Below are positions 40,093-48,597 of a DNA stretch of 64,000 bases, in pieces. The DNA lies in IMG/VR virus record IMGVR_UViG_3300020179_000005, positions 145,702 through 209,701 of that record; one strand, given 5' to 3'. Below the pieces are notes generated by a model. That model was not told the DNA's origin. It worked only from the letters and a program-made list of their open reading frames with translations, and did no database searches. How positions within the stretch are numbered: position 1 is the stretch's first letter; each line of letters begins with the position of its first letter. This stretch comes from a virus. The translations under genes were made by a program, and so were the position numbers.

Positions 40093-41358
40093 ATGGATAA
40101 CGATAGCAGTGTTGCCGAAGCAAGTTTATTGGATTACGCTTTTATAGGTAAACCTCAGATAAATTTAGATGAGGTGACTTATTTGAAACTGGAGATTCCT
40201 TGTTCTCCCAGTGTCGATACAGGAGAACCGGCGGGGAACTTGCTTATACAATTAAATTCTGTTATGAATTTTTATGTGTATCCAATAAATCCTAATTATG
40301 TTAATAGTGCCGCGGAGTTGGATGAGGGTCATTCTATTGACGAAATTATCATATTTGATTTATTTAATACCGGTAGTTTTTATATTTCCAAAGCTAATAT
40401 AATGAATGGAATTAAGTCTAATTCATTACCTTTGTATGTCCATATCAATAATGTTTGGAAATCTTCTCCGTTGATTAACACTGAATATCCACATGGATTT
40501 GTATACGCAGTCCAGATATCTTTTAGTGATCCATTTCAGGCTGATTATACGTTGAATTTTAAGCGTCACATATCTGAATTTTATGATGGCTGGGAAATTA
40601 TGATAGGGCATATGTTTTATGTAGGCTCTATGAAAAATTTTGTCGTATCCAGTGATCAATCTAAGAATTTATCAGATAAACTTAGTAATGATATTGAGAA
40701 ACTCACTAAGGCAATCAAGAAGATGAAGACAACAAATTTGTCGCCGAATAAGACTAAAGGTCATGAAGCATTTAGTGTTTTTAATAGTAAGGGTCAAAGT
40801 AACGCACCAATATTTCATACCGATATAATATTAGAGGAGGAAGAGTCCATGTCGCAGTTTTCAATATGTTCTTATTTTAGCTTGAAAACTCAAAACGTAG
40901 ATATAGTCAGCAAGGATTATGCTTATGCAAATCGTCCGGAAAACATTTGCATTTGTACGCATTCTGCTTTATCTAAGCCTGACAAAGCATCTTATTGTGG
41001 CTTTGGTTTGACTCCAAACCAAACTATCTGTCCTTATTATAAGTCTAGTTCTGTGCTACGAAAGAAGTACACTTCTAAGGGTAAAGGATCATTATCTTTT
41101 GATCTTTATGAGCATACAGATTACAAGGGAAATAAGGTTTTTAATTTGATCAATCCTGAAAATGATCAGGTGTCTTATACTTTGGTTCCTCCCGTAGACG
41201 CACCTTATGATCAAGTAGTTTCTGAAATTGATTCTGTGGTCAATGAGGTTGTTTCTTCTTGTCCAGAGGAAGTGTCTTCCACGTTGGTTTCTCTTGAAGT
41301 GCCTCCTTCTACTGAGACACCCGTTGAGAAGAAAAGCTTTATATTGTCTCTTATATAG
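40093..41358 (+). CDS. Hypothetical cysteine-rich 421-aa protein
   Basis: AAGGAGAATG precedes ATG 40093. N-terminal beta-rich domain (LEIPCSPSVDTGEPAGNLLIQLN), a charged coiled segment (~190-225), then a cysteine cluster SICSYF...ICICTHS...SYCGFG...TICPYY that could bind zinc or iron-sulfur, then an acidic C-terminus. It lies directly before two E2-like genes and is 10 bases after the previous gene. No family recognised. Confidence 0.55.
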   Translation: MDNDSSVAEASLLDYAFIGKPQINLDEVTYLKLEIPCSPSVDTGEPAGNLLIQLNSVMNFYVYPINPNYVNSAAELDEGHSIDEIIIFDLFNTGSFYISKANIMNGIKSNSLPLYVHINNVWKSSPLINTEYPHGFVYAVQISFSDPFQADYTLNFKRHISEFYDGWEIMIGHMFYVGSMKNFVVSSDQSKNLSDKLSNDIEKLTKAIKKMKTTNLSPNKTKGHEAFSVFNSKGQSNAPIFHTDIILEEEESMSQFSICSYFSLKTQNVDIVSKDYAYANRPENICICTHSALSKPDKASYCGFGLTPNQTICPYYKSSSVLRKKYTSKGKGSLSFDLYEHTDYKGNKVFNLINPENDQVSYTLVPPVDAPYDQVVSEIDSVVNEVVSSCPEEVSSTLVSLEVPPSTETPVEKKSFILSLI

Positions 41359-41372
41359 TGAGAGGAGTTTTT

Positions 41373-43133
41373 ATGCCAGGCGTGTATAATATAGTGCAGT
41401 ATTCACCTGACAATTCTAATTGGTTTCAGGTAAGGAACACATCAATAACTGGTTATTATTCTTGCGTAAGAGCAGCAAGTGAATTATTTCCAGAAGACAG
41501 TTTTGATTTTCTCGTTCAGTCATTAGTGTCTCTACAGTATGTTGTTCCTACTGAGCTGATTTACGATCAGCAGGACTATAATTTACAGATGCGTTCGAAA
41601 CGGCATATACTGCCTATGGCAGTTAGATACGTAGACAAGTCTCAGTCTTATTATATTGAACGCCCACCATGCAGAATTAATGTTAAATACAAAAATGCGA
41701 GAGCGTCGCACAGCGCTCCGGAAGTTGAAGATTTGTTTATATGGGTACCTTGGACAATAACAATAATGCCAGTTACGTTCATAAATAAATATGATCCAGG
41801 CGATGTAAGGATTTATTATTCTCATTCTGCGTTGTCTTCTTCTACTCAAATGTATATTAATTCTTTGTTTCCCAATACGCATTCAGATGCAAGAATATGT
41901 TGGTCTGGTTCTTTTTCAAATTTATTGACTCATGTAAAAGATCAGTCCGACTTTAATACTTTTGATTATAGATACTGGCATTCTATGATTTTTAATGATT
42001 ACATGTTAGGTGGATGGAACAATGACCTGATATCAAGACCATTGTATGCTTTGTCTGGTAGAACTAACGTGGGAGAAGCTGGGATAGTTAATCAGATCTT
42101 AGAAGGAGATTATAAATCTAAGTATCCTTTGGTAGATATGTACAGAAATCCTCAATCTTATCCTGAGTTTTACGATAGGTTGGTTTCTGTTGTAATTAAC
42201 AAGTTTAATTTTTCTAGATCCAAGGCATTGGATGTTGTTTCAAATGCACAATATGATTCCTATATCAGTAATTACGATTACGTAAAATTATTGTCTTTTA
42301 TGTCTTTATTGTCGTTGGAAGAGACTTTGTCTTTCTACAAACAAATTGGTGACGTTGTTAAGGATGTTGAGGTACAGAATAAGAAGAATAGCAAGAATAA
42401 AAAGAATGTTTATTCTCTACTTTCGTGTGTTGCCCAGAAGTTTTCTGAGGTTGTCAAAGAGTATTGTGCAGATATTGAGTTTGAACTTTTCAATCAAGAA
42501 GAGGATTTTCAGGATGCAATTAATGATCGACGGGAACAAGTTTTTGATGACATGGAAGATGTTTTTGATGACGAAGATCCTTCATTTAGTCCCGCACATA
42601 CTATTGATCCTTTGCTTAGTAGCGTATTTCAGTCGCAATCTGTAAATAGGCCTATAACGATGGGTGAACTTGGTCTTTGTATTCAAGATCCGCTTGTTAA
42701 GGCAGTGGCTGCAAATGATCCTCGTTGCACCATAGAAAAAGCATCTTCTTATTATTCTAATTATACAATAGTTTATTTATTTAAAAATATCAATAGGTCT
42801 CAAGTTAAAAAAATGGATTTGTATAGAGTAGACGATGCGTATAGTATTCTTGAGAGTCAAGGATTTGATTTTGCGCCTTTAATGGAGTTTTATTCTCAGT
42901 TGAAGAATCAAACTTCAGATACTTTTTTTGTTCACGCTGATTGTAAAGAAAAGACATACACATTTTATACCAAACAAGATCTTATTAATTATTATGATAG
43001 TTTCAAGGCTAATTTGTTAGATAGGCTTGCTTCTCTTGGAAATTCTCCAAAATCTAAGCAAAAGCTTTCAAAGAGTAATTCACAGATAGTGCATCGTATT
43101 AATGAAGCGATGAATTATATTAGGGTTAGTTGA
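41373..43133 (+). CDS. E2-like protein, second paralogue
   Basis: 586 aa from ATG 41373 (GAGAGGAG upstream). The region YIERPPC...VPWTITI...DVRIYYSHSALSSSTQMYINSLFPNTHSDARICWSG lines up with VLFERPPC...VPWQIYI...DVNMFFSSASLTEETQQLCLPPLPNFYTNGQLCRPF of the 43274 product and with the 31621 product. It also fits the PRTRC-B/Prok-E2_D pattern (LY....PN..dg.vCwG); candidate catalytic cysteine ~C176. The long C-terminal half has a basic patch (KKNSKNKKN) and an acidic stretch and is unassigned. E2 assignment is inferred from the motif. Confidence 0.55.
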   Translation: MPGVYNIVQYSPDNSNWFQVRNTSITGYYSCVRAASELFPEDSFDFLVQSLVSLQYVVPTELIYDQQDYNLQMRSKRHILPMAVRYVDKSQSYYIERPPCRINVKYKNARASHSAPEVEDLFIWVPWTITIMPVTFINKYDPGDVRIYYSHSALSSSTQMYINSLFPNTHSDARICWSGSFSNLLTHVKDQSDFNTFDYRYWHSMIFNDYMLGGWNNDLISRPLYALSGRTNVGEAGIVNQILEGDYKSKYPLVDMYRNPQSYPEFYDRLVSVVINKFNFSRSKALDVVSNAQYDSYISNYDYVKLLSFMSLLSLEETLSFYKQIGDVVKDVEVQNKKNSKNKKNVYSLLSCVAQKFSEVVKEYCADIEFELFNQEEDFQDAINDRREQVFDDMEDVFDDEDPSFSPAHTIDPLLSSVFQSQSVNRPITMGELGLCIQDPLVKAVAANDPRCTIEKASSYYSNYTIVYLFKNINRSQVKKMDLYRVDDAYSILESQGFDFAPLMEFYSQLKNQTSDTFFVHADCKEKTYTFYTKQDLINYYDSFKANLLDRLASLGNSPKSKQKLSKSNSQIVHRINEAMNYIRVS

Positions 43134-43154
43134 AATAGAAAGAGATATAACATA

Positions 43155-43247
43155 ATGGATCCAGTAATTATTGCAGCTATACTGACCGCAATCGGCGCAA
43201 TACTTGTTGCAGCGATTGAGGGTTTATTTGCTTATTATTTGTCTTAA
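43155..43247 (+). CDS. 30-aa membrane peptide
   Basis: MDPVIIAAILTAIGAILVAAIEGLFAYYLS, a single helix, between two E2-like genes; AGAAAGAG upstream. Confidence 0.5.
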   Translation: MDPVIIAAILTAIGAILVAAIEGLFAYYLS

Positions 43248-43273
43248 TAAACCAATATTCTATAGGAGATTAT

Positions 43274-44488
43274 ATGTCAAGTTTGATATCAATATTTGAT
43301 GGTACTACCGCTTATCACAGCACGAACACAAACTTTAAGGTCGTCGTTACTGATCATAACGATGAGTCGGTTAGTTTTTCTGGCTATGATGCTGTTAGTT
43401 ATCTGTTAGGTACAGTGTTTTCTGGGTTCAGTGGTAGTGTTCTTGATGGTAGAAATTCCGGTGTTTTACCTCCGGGCGTAAGAATTATTGACAGCAATTA
43501 TGTACTGTTTGAGCGCCCCCCGTGTTATCAAAACATTTTTTACAACACCGATAAAGTACATTCTAAAATGTCTGATAGCACCATGCATGTGTACAGGATT
43601 CCTGTGCCATGGCAGATATATATTGCTAGGTTCGATTCTAATTATTATTTAACAGACGTAAACATGTTCTTTTCTTCTGCTTCATTGACTGAAGAAACAC
43701 AGCAGTTATGTTTGCCACCATTGCCCAATTTTTATACAAACGGGCAATTGTGCAGACCCTTTTTTGCTGAGATGCAGGATGTAGAAAGATATCAGAAGAA
43801 TATTTCTGGTGTTATTGCGTCAGCTTATGATTGGGTTTGGAACAATGGAACCAACAATGACTTGAATGAAGCTGTGGTTCACATTAACTTACAATCTGTA
43901 TATCCTAAGTTGGAATCTACTGGGTTCAGTTTGGAATCTTACACTAGTGCTGTCAAGGACACGGTGTTTAAGCATGTATCTTATAATGACTATACGAGCA
44001 TGTTTGCCAATCCGTATGGCGCGGTGTACTACGCCGCCCCTCAAGTTATGACGATACTTTCTGCGTGGGAAAAAATACCGTTAGAAGAAATTTTGAGTGT
44101 TGTTTGGCCCGCTTCTTCTGTTGAGCAGCATTTTCCTTCCAGTGCTTACAAGCCATCGGGTATAGGTGATGAATTGTATGAACATCCTTCTTATTACGAT
44201 TGGCTAAACGATTGGGCTCATGATTATTACGAAGGAGAGGATCCAGAAGATATCGCGCACATGATTGAGAATGGAGATTATGACGGCGACGCATATTATC
44301 AGTACGTCCTTAATAGCGGTAAGATATCCCTTAAGCCGTATGTATACAATTATCTTACTTGTGAAAATGTATTGAAGAATATATCTTCGGAAAGTAGCAC
44401 TTTGGTTGCGATAAAGTCTAGATACAATTCATTTGTTTCTGCCGCTTTCATACAGAAGGCTAAAAAGTCCAAAAAGACAGAAGTTTAA
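43274..44488 (+). CDS. E2-like protein, third paralogue
   Basis: 404 aa, TAGGAGA before ATG 43274. Homologous to the 41373 product in its first ~170 residues (FERPPC, VPWQIYI, LPPLPN...NGQLC with candidate C160), then an independent C-terminal half with an acidic DYYEGEDPEDIAHMIENGDYDGDAYY stretch. Keeping three diverged copies suggests different substrate or partner specificity. A stretch of ~100 AT-rich bases with a palindrome follows before the MerR-like gene. Confidence 0.55.
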   Translation: MSSLISIFDGTTAYHSTNTNFKVVVTDHNDESVSFSGYDAVSYLLGTVFSGFSGSVLDGRNSGVLPPGVRIIDSNYVLFERPPCYQNIFYNTDKVHSKMSDSTMHVYRIPVPWQIYIARFDSNYYLTDVNMFFSSASLTEETQQLCLPPLPNFYTNGQLCRPFFAEMQDVERYQKNISGVIASAYDWVWNNGTNNDLNEAVVHINLQSVYPKLESTGFSLESYTSAVKDTVFKHVSYNDYTSMFANPYGAVYYAAPQVMTILSAWEKIPLEEILSVVWPASSVEQHFPSSAYKPSGIGDELYEHPSYYDWLNDWAHDYYEGEDPEDIAHMIENGDYDGDAYYQYVLNSGKISLKPYVYNYLTCENVLKNISSESSTLVAIKSRYNSFVSAAFIQKAKKSKKTEV

Positions 44489-44547
44489 GTTATTACATAA
44501 GGCTTAACATATTCAACTATCAAAACTTAGGTCTATCCTTTACTAAT

Positions 44548-44563
44548 TATATACACGTATATA
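44548..44563. promoter_or_regulatory. Palindromic operator-like site
   Basis: TATATAC-AC-GTATATA, 22 bases before the start of the MerR/excisionase-like gene, suggesting autoregulation. Confidence 0.5.
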
Positions 44564-44585
44564 AAGTTAAGTAAAGGTGCATAAA

Positions 44586-44879
44586 ATGGCTAGAACGGTT
44601 GTTGTTGAACCATTTTTTAATAGGTCTGAAGTTGCTGAGATATTGAATATATCTGTTCTTACGGTTTCGAATAGAGAAAAAGCTGGCAAGTATCCTGTTC
44701 CCAAAAGAGATTTAAACAATTATAGGGTGTATACTTTAAATGACATATTTAATCTTCAGCTTATTACTTATAGTCACGTCGATCCTAAACCAGTAATATC
44801 CGTCATGTACGACAAGGGTTATACTGATCCTAAGATTTTGGGGCAAATTATTGACGAAGTTTTTTCAAAGAGAGTATGA
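44586..44879 (+). CDS. MerR/excisionase-type HTH protein
   Basis: 97 aa from ATG 44586 (AAAGGTG upstream). FNRSEVAEILNISVLTVSNREKAGKYPVPKRDLNNYRVYTLNDI is the helix-turn-helix plus wing of MerR-like and HTH_17 proteins, usually transcription regulators or recombination directionality factors. The C-terminal part is short and lacks an effector domain. A palindrome lies just upstream; the stop overlaps the next start. Confidence 0.75.
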   Translation: MARTVVVEPFFNRSEVAEILNISVLTVSNREKAGKYPVPKRDLNNYRVYTLNDIFNLQLITYSHVDPKPVISVMYDKGYTDPKILGQIIDEVFSKRV

Positions 44880-45124
44880 ACATGAGTAATGATAAATCAG
44901 AAGATTTGAGTTTAGTAGATAAGGTCGAAGAGCCAATATTTACGGATTCGGTTGTTGAGTTGAAGTCAGGTATATACAACTTGTTTATATCAATGTATAA
45001 TAGTCTCATACTAGAAGTTGGTGTAGAGGAAGCCATACGCCAGTCTACTCAGTTTCTAGATGAAATATCATATAATTTTAAACAAATATTAATTGACCAA
45101 AAAGAGAGTAACAAAAATGATTGA
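44876..45124 (+). CDS. Hypothetical 82-aa protein
   Basis: ATGA overlap with the previous gene; MNMSNDKSEDLSLV, then a hydrophobic amphipathic helix (GIYNLFISMYNSLILEVG). Overlaps the SSB start by eight bases. No family. Confidence 0.5.
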   Translation: MNMSNDKSEDLSLVDKVEEPIFTDSVVELKSGIYNLFISMYNSLILEVGVEEAIRQSTQFLDEISYNFKQILIDQKESNKND

Positions 45125-45539
45125 TCCAAGAAACCTAATCAACATCACAGGCGGTGTCGTAGCTGACCCCGAGTTAATCAATGACAAAATTGCCAAGTTT
45201 CGTTTGGCGGTTGATTACGCCGGCCAAGAAAAAGGCGGAGACAACAATTCTGGTTATTTTGATATTGTTTATTATCTCAAGGATGCAAACGGTTTTGCAA
45301 GTAAGAATGCATCTTTTATGCACGGTCAAATCTCTGATTCCAAGATCAAGAAAGGTTCTAAACTAACAATTGTTGGTCGTTTGGTTCAGGAAAGATGGAA
45401 GCAGGAAGATCAGAATAGAAGCAAGGTTGTCATAGTTGCTGAGCATATTTCTTATGCTGCTACTGCAGGTTCTTCAAAGTCTTCTAGCACTAACGAAACT
45501 GCTACGGTAGGTTCGTCTTCGGTTCCAGATAGCTTCTAA
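45117..45539 (+). CDS. ssb: Single-stranded DNA-binding protein
   Basis: 140 aa from ATG 45117. OB-fold pattern of bacterial SSB: DPRNLINITGGVVADPEL, FRLAVDYAG, SGYFDIVYYLKD, IKKGSKLTIVGRLVQERWKQEDQNRSKVVIVAEHI, followed by a Ser/Thr-rich tail ending SSVPDSF, an SSB C-terminal tip variant. It coats single strands during replication and repair. Its stop overlaps the uracil-DNA glycosylase start (TAATG), so the two are coupled. Confidence 0.85.
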   Translation: MIDPRNLINITGGVVADPELINDKIAKFRLAVDYAGQEKGGDNNSGYFDIVYYLKDANGFASKNASFMHGQISDSKIKKGSKLTIVGRLVQERWKQEDQNRSKVVIVAEHISYAATAGSSKSSSTNETATVGSSSVPDSF

Positions 45540-46309
45540 TGCCGGATTTTGACGAAGATAATCTAAATTCGTTAATCCAAGAAGCTTTAGCCGAAAAAGG
45601 CACAAGTCAGTCTCATGCTTTTGCGGTTAATCACCTTGGTCATGGTGACTCGCAGCTTTTGTCTGTTGTCGCAAAAAGATTATCTGACTATTTGCCTGAA
45701 TCTTCTATCGACGCTTTCTTACACGAACTAAGAGTCGATCTTGTTTCTGGTAAGTCTAAATCTACCATAAAAGATCTTCACACTGTTGTGTTAAATTGTA
45801 GAAAGTGCGCTATTGCTTCCAAGCCTGAATTGCCGAAATGGAATTCTACTAATCCTAAAGTTGCAATAGTGATCGAAAGTCCTTCACTTGATTCAAATTC
45901 AATCGGTTTCTTGGTTGACAAAATCAAACAGGTTGGGTTTAAATCCGATCAACTTTGTTTAACTTACGTCAACAGATGTCCAAAGAGTGTCAAATACGAA
46001 AATCAAGAAGTTATAAATTGTGCTCCTTATTTGCATTCTGAGTTACAGCTGTTGCGCCCAAGCGTTATAATTACAATGGGATCTTTAGCTACTTCTGTTT
46101 TATTTGGCACGGAAGTAAAAATAAAGGATTATCGTGGAAATTTAACGGCCTTGGGTTATTGGATGGTGATGCCCATGTATTCACCAGGCTATGCGTCAAA
46201 GTTTGAATCCATGACAGAACAGTTTATTGCTGATTTAGTACAGGTTTATAAATATATAAATAATATACACATCAAAAAGGAACCCCATCATGCAGGCAAA
46301 GCAGTATAA
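45539..46309 (+). CDS. Uracil-DNA glycosylase-like protein (family 4/5 type)
   Basis: 256 aa. The C-terminal ~190 residues follow the family 4/5 UDG layout: first cysteine pair CRKC, PKVAIVIESP (substrate-binding motif region), YVNRCPK, INCAPYLHSELQLLRPSVIITMG and GNLTALGYWMVMPMYSPGYASK; the cysteines would hold a 4Fe-4S cluster. Motif A normally reads GEaPG or similar; IESPS here is divergent, so activity may be altered. It could act in base excision or as a DNA-binding accessory. Coupled to ssb. Confidence 0.75.
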   Translation: MPDFDEDNLNSLIQEALAEKGTSQSHAFAVNHLGHGDSQLLSVVAKRLSDYLPESSIDAFLHELRVDLVSGKSKSTIKDLHTVVLNCRKCAIASKPELPKWNSTNPKVAIVIESPSLDSNSIGFLVDKIKQVGFKSDQLCLTYVNRCPKSVKYENQEVINCAPYLHSELQLLRPSVIITMGSLATSVLFGTEVKIKDYRGNLTALGYWMVMPMYSPGYASKFESMTEQFIADLVQVYKYINNIHIKKEPHHAGKAV

Positions 46310-46658
46310 TCGAAGTGACTTGTCGGCTTTTGAAGCTTTGGTTAACAAAGATATCAAAACACAGGTTACTTCATCTGAATTGGAAACTTTGGTTTTAAAT
46401 ATTGATAAATGGTTTTATTGTTTGTATTCAATAAAAAGAGATGTAGAGTACAATATTTCTTCTCGCGAGGCCGGTAGAAAGATATTGCTACAGCAAATGA
46501 AGGATAGAAATGCACCAAAAGAGGACATCCACAAATTACTGGCAACGGAATCTTTGTGGAGAGTAAATACTCTTAAGTTTTTGAATTCTTTAGAGAAGAA
46601 AATACTTTATGTCAAATTGCTTATGAAGGAAAGTATCTTACAAGATAAGGTCGTCTAG
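46290..46658 (+). CDS. Hypothetical 122-aa helical protein
   Basis: AAAGGAACC precedes ATG 46290, which overlaps the previous gene by 20 bases. Helical and basic (EAGRKILLQQMKDRNAPKEDIHKLL). No family. Confidence 0.55.
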   Translation: MQAKQYNRSDLSAFEALVNKDIKTQVTSSELETLVLNIDKWFYCLYSIKRDVEYNISSREAGRKILLQQMKDRNAPKEDIHKLLATESLWRVNTLKFLNSLEKKILYVKLLMKESILQDKVV

Positions 46659-47101
46659 TGCCTAGTATATTATTGCATGTTCCAGAAACTATATCTTCTA
46701 TAGATTCGACTATTTCTGAGGACAGTTCATATTATTTGCATACGCAGTTTTTGACGATGTTTCCTTCTTATGTTTCTTACACTACTTTAAATTACAGTTT
46801 GGATGAAATTTTAGATTTAATAAATACTTTTGCTGTGTTTCATTCTAAGATAGATATTTTTGAGTCTTCAAAACAACAGATATCTTCTAGAGTGCCCTTG
46901 GAGTTATTCAGATATAAACTTTTGGACGATGGAACATGGTACTATGTTAAGACTGTACCTTCTAAGCATAAAGAAGGAAAAATCGTAGAGGGCGCATTGT
47001 GGTCTAACGGAATGTATTATGTAGTTAGGACTCAAGGCACCGTGTCTGATGCTGGTCTTTATGTCAATGAGTATACAAAGGAGTTTTACGGTTACCCATG
47101 A
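46658..47101 (+). CDS. Hypothetical 147-aa protein
   Basis: GTG 46658 overlaps the previous stop. Beta-rich C-terminal half (LLDDGTWYYVKTVP...GALWSNGMYYVVRTQGTV). No family. Overlaps the KTSC gene by four bases. Confidence 0.5.
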   Translation: MPSILLHVPETISSIDSTISEDSSYYLHTQFLTMFPSYVSYTTLNYSLDEILDLINTFAVFHSKIDIFESSKQQISSRVPLELFRYKLLDDGTWYYVKTVPSKHKEGKIVEGALWSNGMYYVVRTQGTVSDAGLYVNEYTKEFYGYP

Positions 47102-47379
47102 GTTCAATAAGGTCTATTTTCTATCGCACAAGTTCGTTTATTAAGAATGTTTCTTGGGACTCTAATAGTGAGGTTCTTTTAGTTCAGTTTTCTAGTGGTT
47201 CTACTTGGATGTATCATGGAGTGCCTAAAGAAGTTTATGAATCTTTAGTTAGGTCTCCTTCTGTTGGAGAGTATTTTAACAAAAATATAAGGAATAAATA
47301 TATTTGTCAAACTATAAATAAAAAGTCGAATATTAAGGAACATAAACAACATGGGAAAGAGAAACAAGAAGAAGAATAA
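47098..47379 (+). CDS. KTSC-domain protein
   Basis: 93 aa. SSFIKNVSWDSNSEVLLVQFSSGSTWMYHGVPKEVYESLVRSPSVGEYFNKNIRNKY matches the KTSC domain (short beta-rich domain with a V.F.sG..Y.Y..VP..vy..l....S.G.yFn pattern), common in phages, often linked to lysyl-tRNA-synthetase-related or nucleic-acid contexts; role unknown. Charged tail. ATGA overlap with the previous stop. Confidence 0.75.
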   Translation: MSSIRSIFYRTSSFIKNVSWDSNSEVLLVQFSSGSTWMYHGVPKEVYESLVRSPSVGEYFNKNIRNKYICQTINKKSNIKEHKQHGKEKQEEE

Positions 47380-47515
47380 ATGGAGGAATAAAAATAGGCG
47401 TATACTTTTTGTAGATCTTTCTTGTAAAACAGTCACATCTTCTGAAGTAAATGATATTGCCCACAAGGTTTTTGGTTCTTTGTATTATAGCAGTTCTTCT
47501 GAATCTAGGCTGTAG
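47351..47515 (+). CDS. Basic 54-aa protein
   Basis: ATG 47351 lies in the end of the KTSC gene with AAGGAAC upstream. Lys/Arg/Asn-rich start (MGKRNKKKNKWRNKNRR) then LFVDLSCKTVTSSEVND. Precedes the proteasome-like gene by 21 bases. Confidence 0.5.
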   Translation: MGKRNKKKNKWRNKNRRILFVDLSCKTVTSSEVNDIAHKVFGSLYYSSSSESRL

Positions 47516-47536
47516 TATGTTAGACTGTATTGCTAT

Positions 47537-48166
47537 ATGACTACCATAGTGGGTATACAGGGCGATAATTTTTCTGTGGTTTGTTCTGATTCGCGTATAT
47601 CTACCGTTGATGATGAAGGTGTCATTTCTCAAATTACTACTTTGAAAGATGGAAACGGCAAAGTTGCAGTGAATGGAAAGTACCTTTTAGGTGCGGCGGG
47701 AGACATGAGGGCGATTAATCTTTTGCATCATGTTTATCAGCCTCCGGCTGTACCTCCGGCAACGGTCGGTAAAAAGTTAGATCAGTTTTTTACTTCTAAG
47801 GTTGTGCCTTCGATAAGAGAGTGTTTTGAACAACATGGATATGCTTTGCCTGATACCAATGAAAAAAAGCATATAGCAGAGAACGATTCTACTGTTTTGA
47901 TTTCTGTTGCAGGAGTAATATACATACTTGATGGAGACTATTCTTGGACTTCTGATGCGCAGAATTTTTATGCTATAGGCACAGGGTCTTCTTATGCTCT
48001 GGGTGCCTTGCAGGTCATTAGAGGGAAAAGAAAGATATCCATAAATCAAGCTAAGACTTTGGCCCTTAAGGCCGTCAACGTCGCCGCAAGGTTTGATCCA
48101 GGCACTGGAGCTCCTTTTCATACTTTTGTGCAGGAAACGCCTAAAGTAGGCAAGAGACGTAGGTAG
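47537..48166 (+). CDS. HslV/20S-proteasome-beta-like Ntn hydrolase
   Basis: 209 aa starting M-TTIVGIQGDNFSVVCSDSRIS. After Met removal the Thr nucleophile is residue 1, with Asp at 17 and the DSR triplet (D17-S-R19) exactly where proteasome beta subunits and HslV have them. YLLGAAGDMRA matches the AGxxAD region, YAIGTGSSYALGAL the conserved GSG.yA motif, and ISINQAKTLALKAVNVA the last helix. Candidate Lys33 equivalents are K36 or K41. Like HslV it lacks a long propeptide. It may assemble into a peptidase ring served by the AAA+ protein at 36536, or interfere with the host proteasome. No strong ribosome site; start fixed by the Thr-Thr motif. Confidence 0.8.
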   Translation: MTTIVGIQGDNFSVVCSDSRISTVDDEGVISQITTLKDGNGKVAVNGKYLLGAAGDMRAINLLHHVYQPPAVPPATVGKKLDQFFTSKVVPSIRECFEQHGYALPDTNEKKHIAENDSTVLISVAGVIYILDGDYSWTSDAQNFYAIGTGSSYALGALQVIRGKRKISINQAKTLALKAVNVAARFDPGTGAPFHTFVQETPKVGKRRR

Positions 48167-48227
48167 TTTGTGTATAATATCTATTTATAGATTATTATAT
48201 ATTTTAACTATTTTTATGGAGATTTAA

Positions 48228-48536
48228 ATGGCACTTAAAGAGTCTTTGGTTTGCGAAGTTTGTAGTTCTACGTGGACACGGAACAAATCTAGGGGAAGAA
48301 AACCTAGGGTTTGTCCCGAGTGCATTAAAGATAATATCGTATTGCATGAGTGCAGTTCTGTAATGCCTGCTCAGTCTTCAAAAAAAGCTACAAAATGGGT
48401 TTGTCCCCTTTGTGGCAATAGCGTTACTGTGTTTGTGAATTTGGAGTATTCTCCTGTTTGTCAGAATCCCGTGTCACATTCTTCAAGAAAAATTGAAATG
48501 CAAATTAGTGGTCGGCAAGCGCAAGTAGCGGTTTAG
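48228..48536 (+). CDS. Two-zinc-ribbon protein
   Basis: 102 aa with CEVCSSTW...CPEC (~9-32) and C..., CPLCGNSV...C (~59-80), two ribbon-like zinc sites separated by a Ser/Lys linker. TGGAGA precedes ATG 48228. Probably nucleic-acid or protein binding. No family. Confidence 0.6.
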   Translation: MALKESLVCEVCSSTWTRNKSRGRKPRVCPECIKDNIVLHECSSVMPAQSSKKATKWVCPLCGNSVTVFVNLEYSPVCQNPVSHSSRKIEMQISGRQAQVAV

Positions 48537-48597
48537 TTTTGTTTTATAGAGTATTGATATAGCATAGTATAACAACTCTTAAACAAAAAGGAAGATC

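Noticed and set aside
44046-44294. 82-aa minus-strand frame inside the third E2-like gene
   Set aside because: Antisense shadow with no initiation signal.
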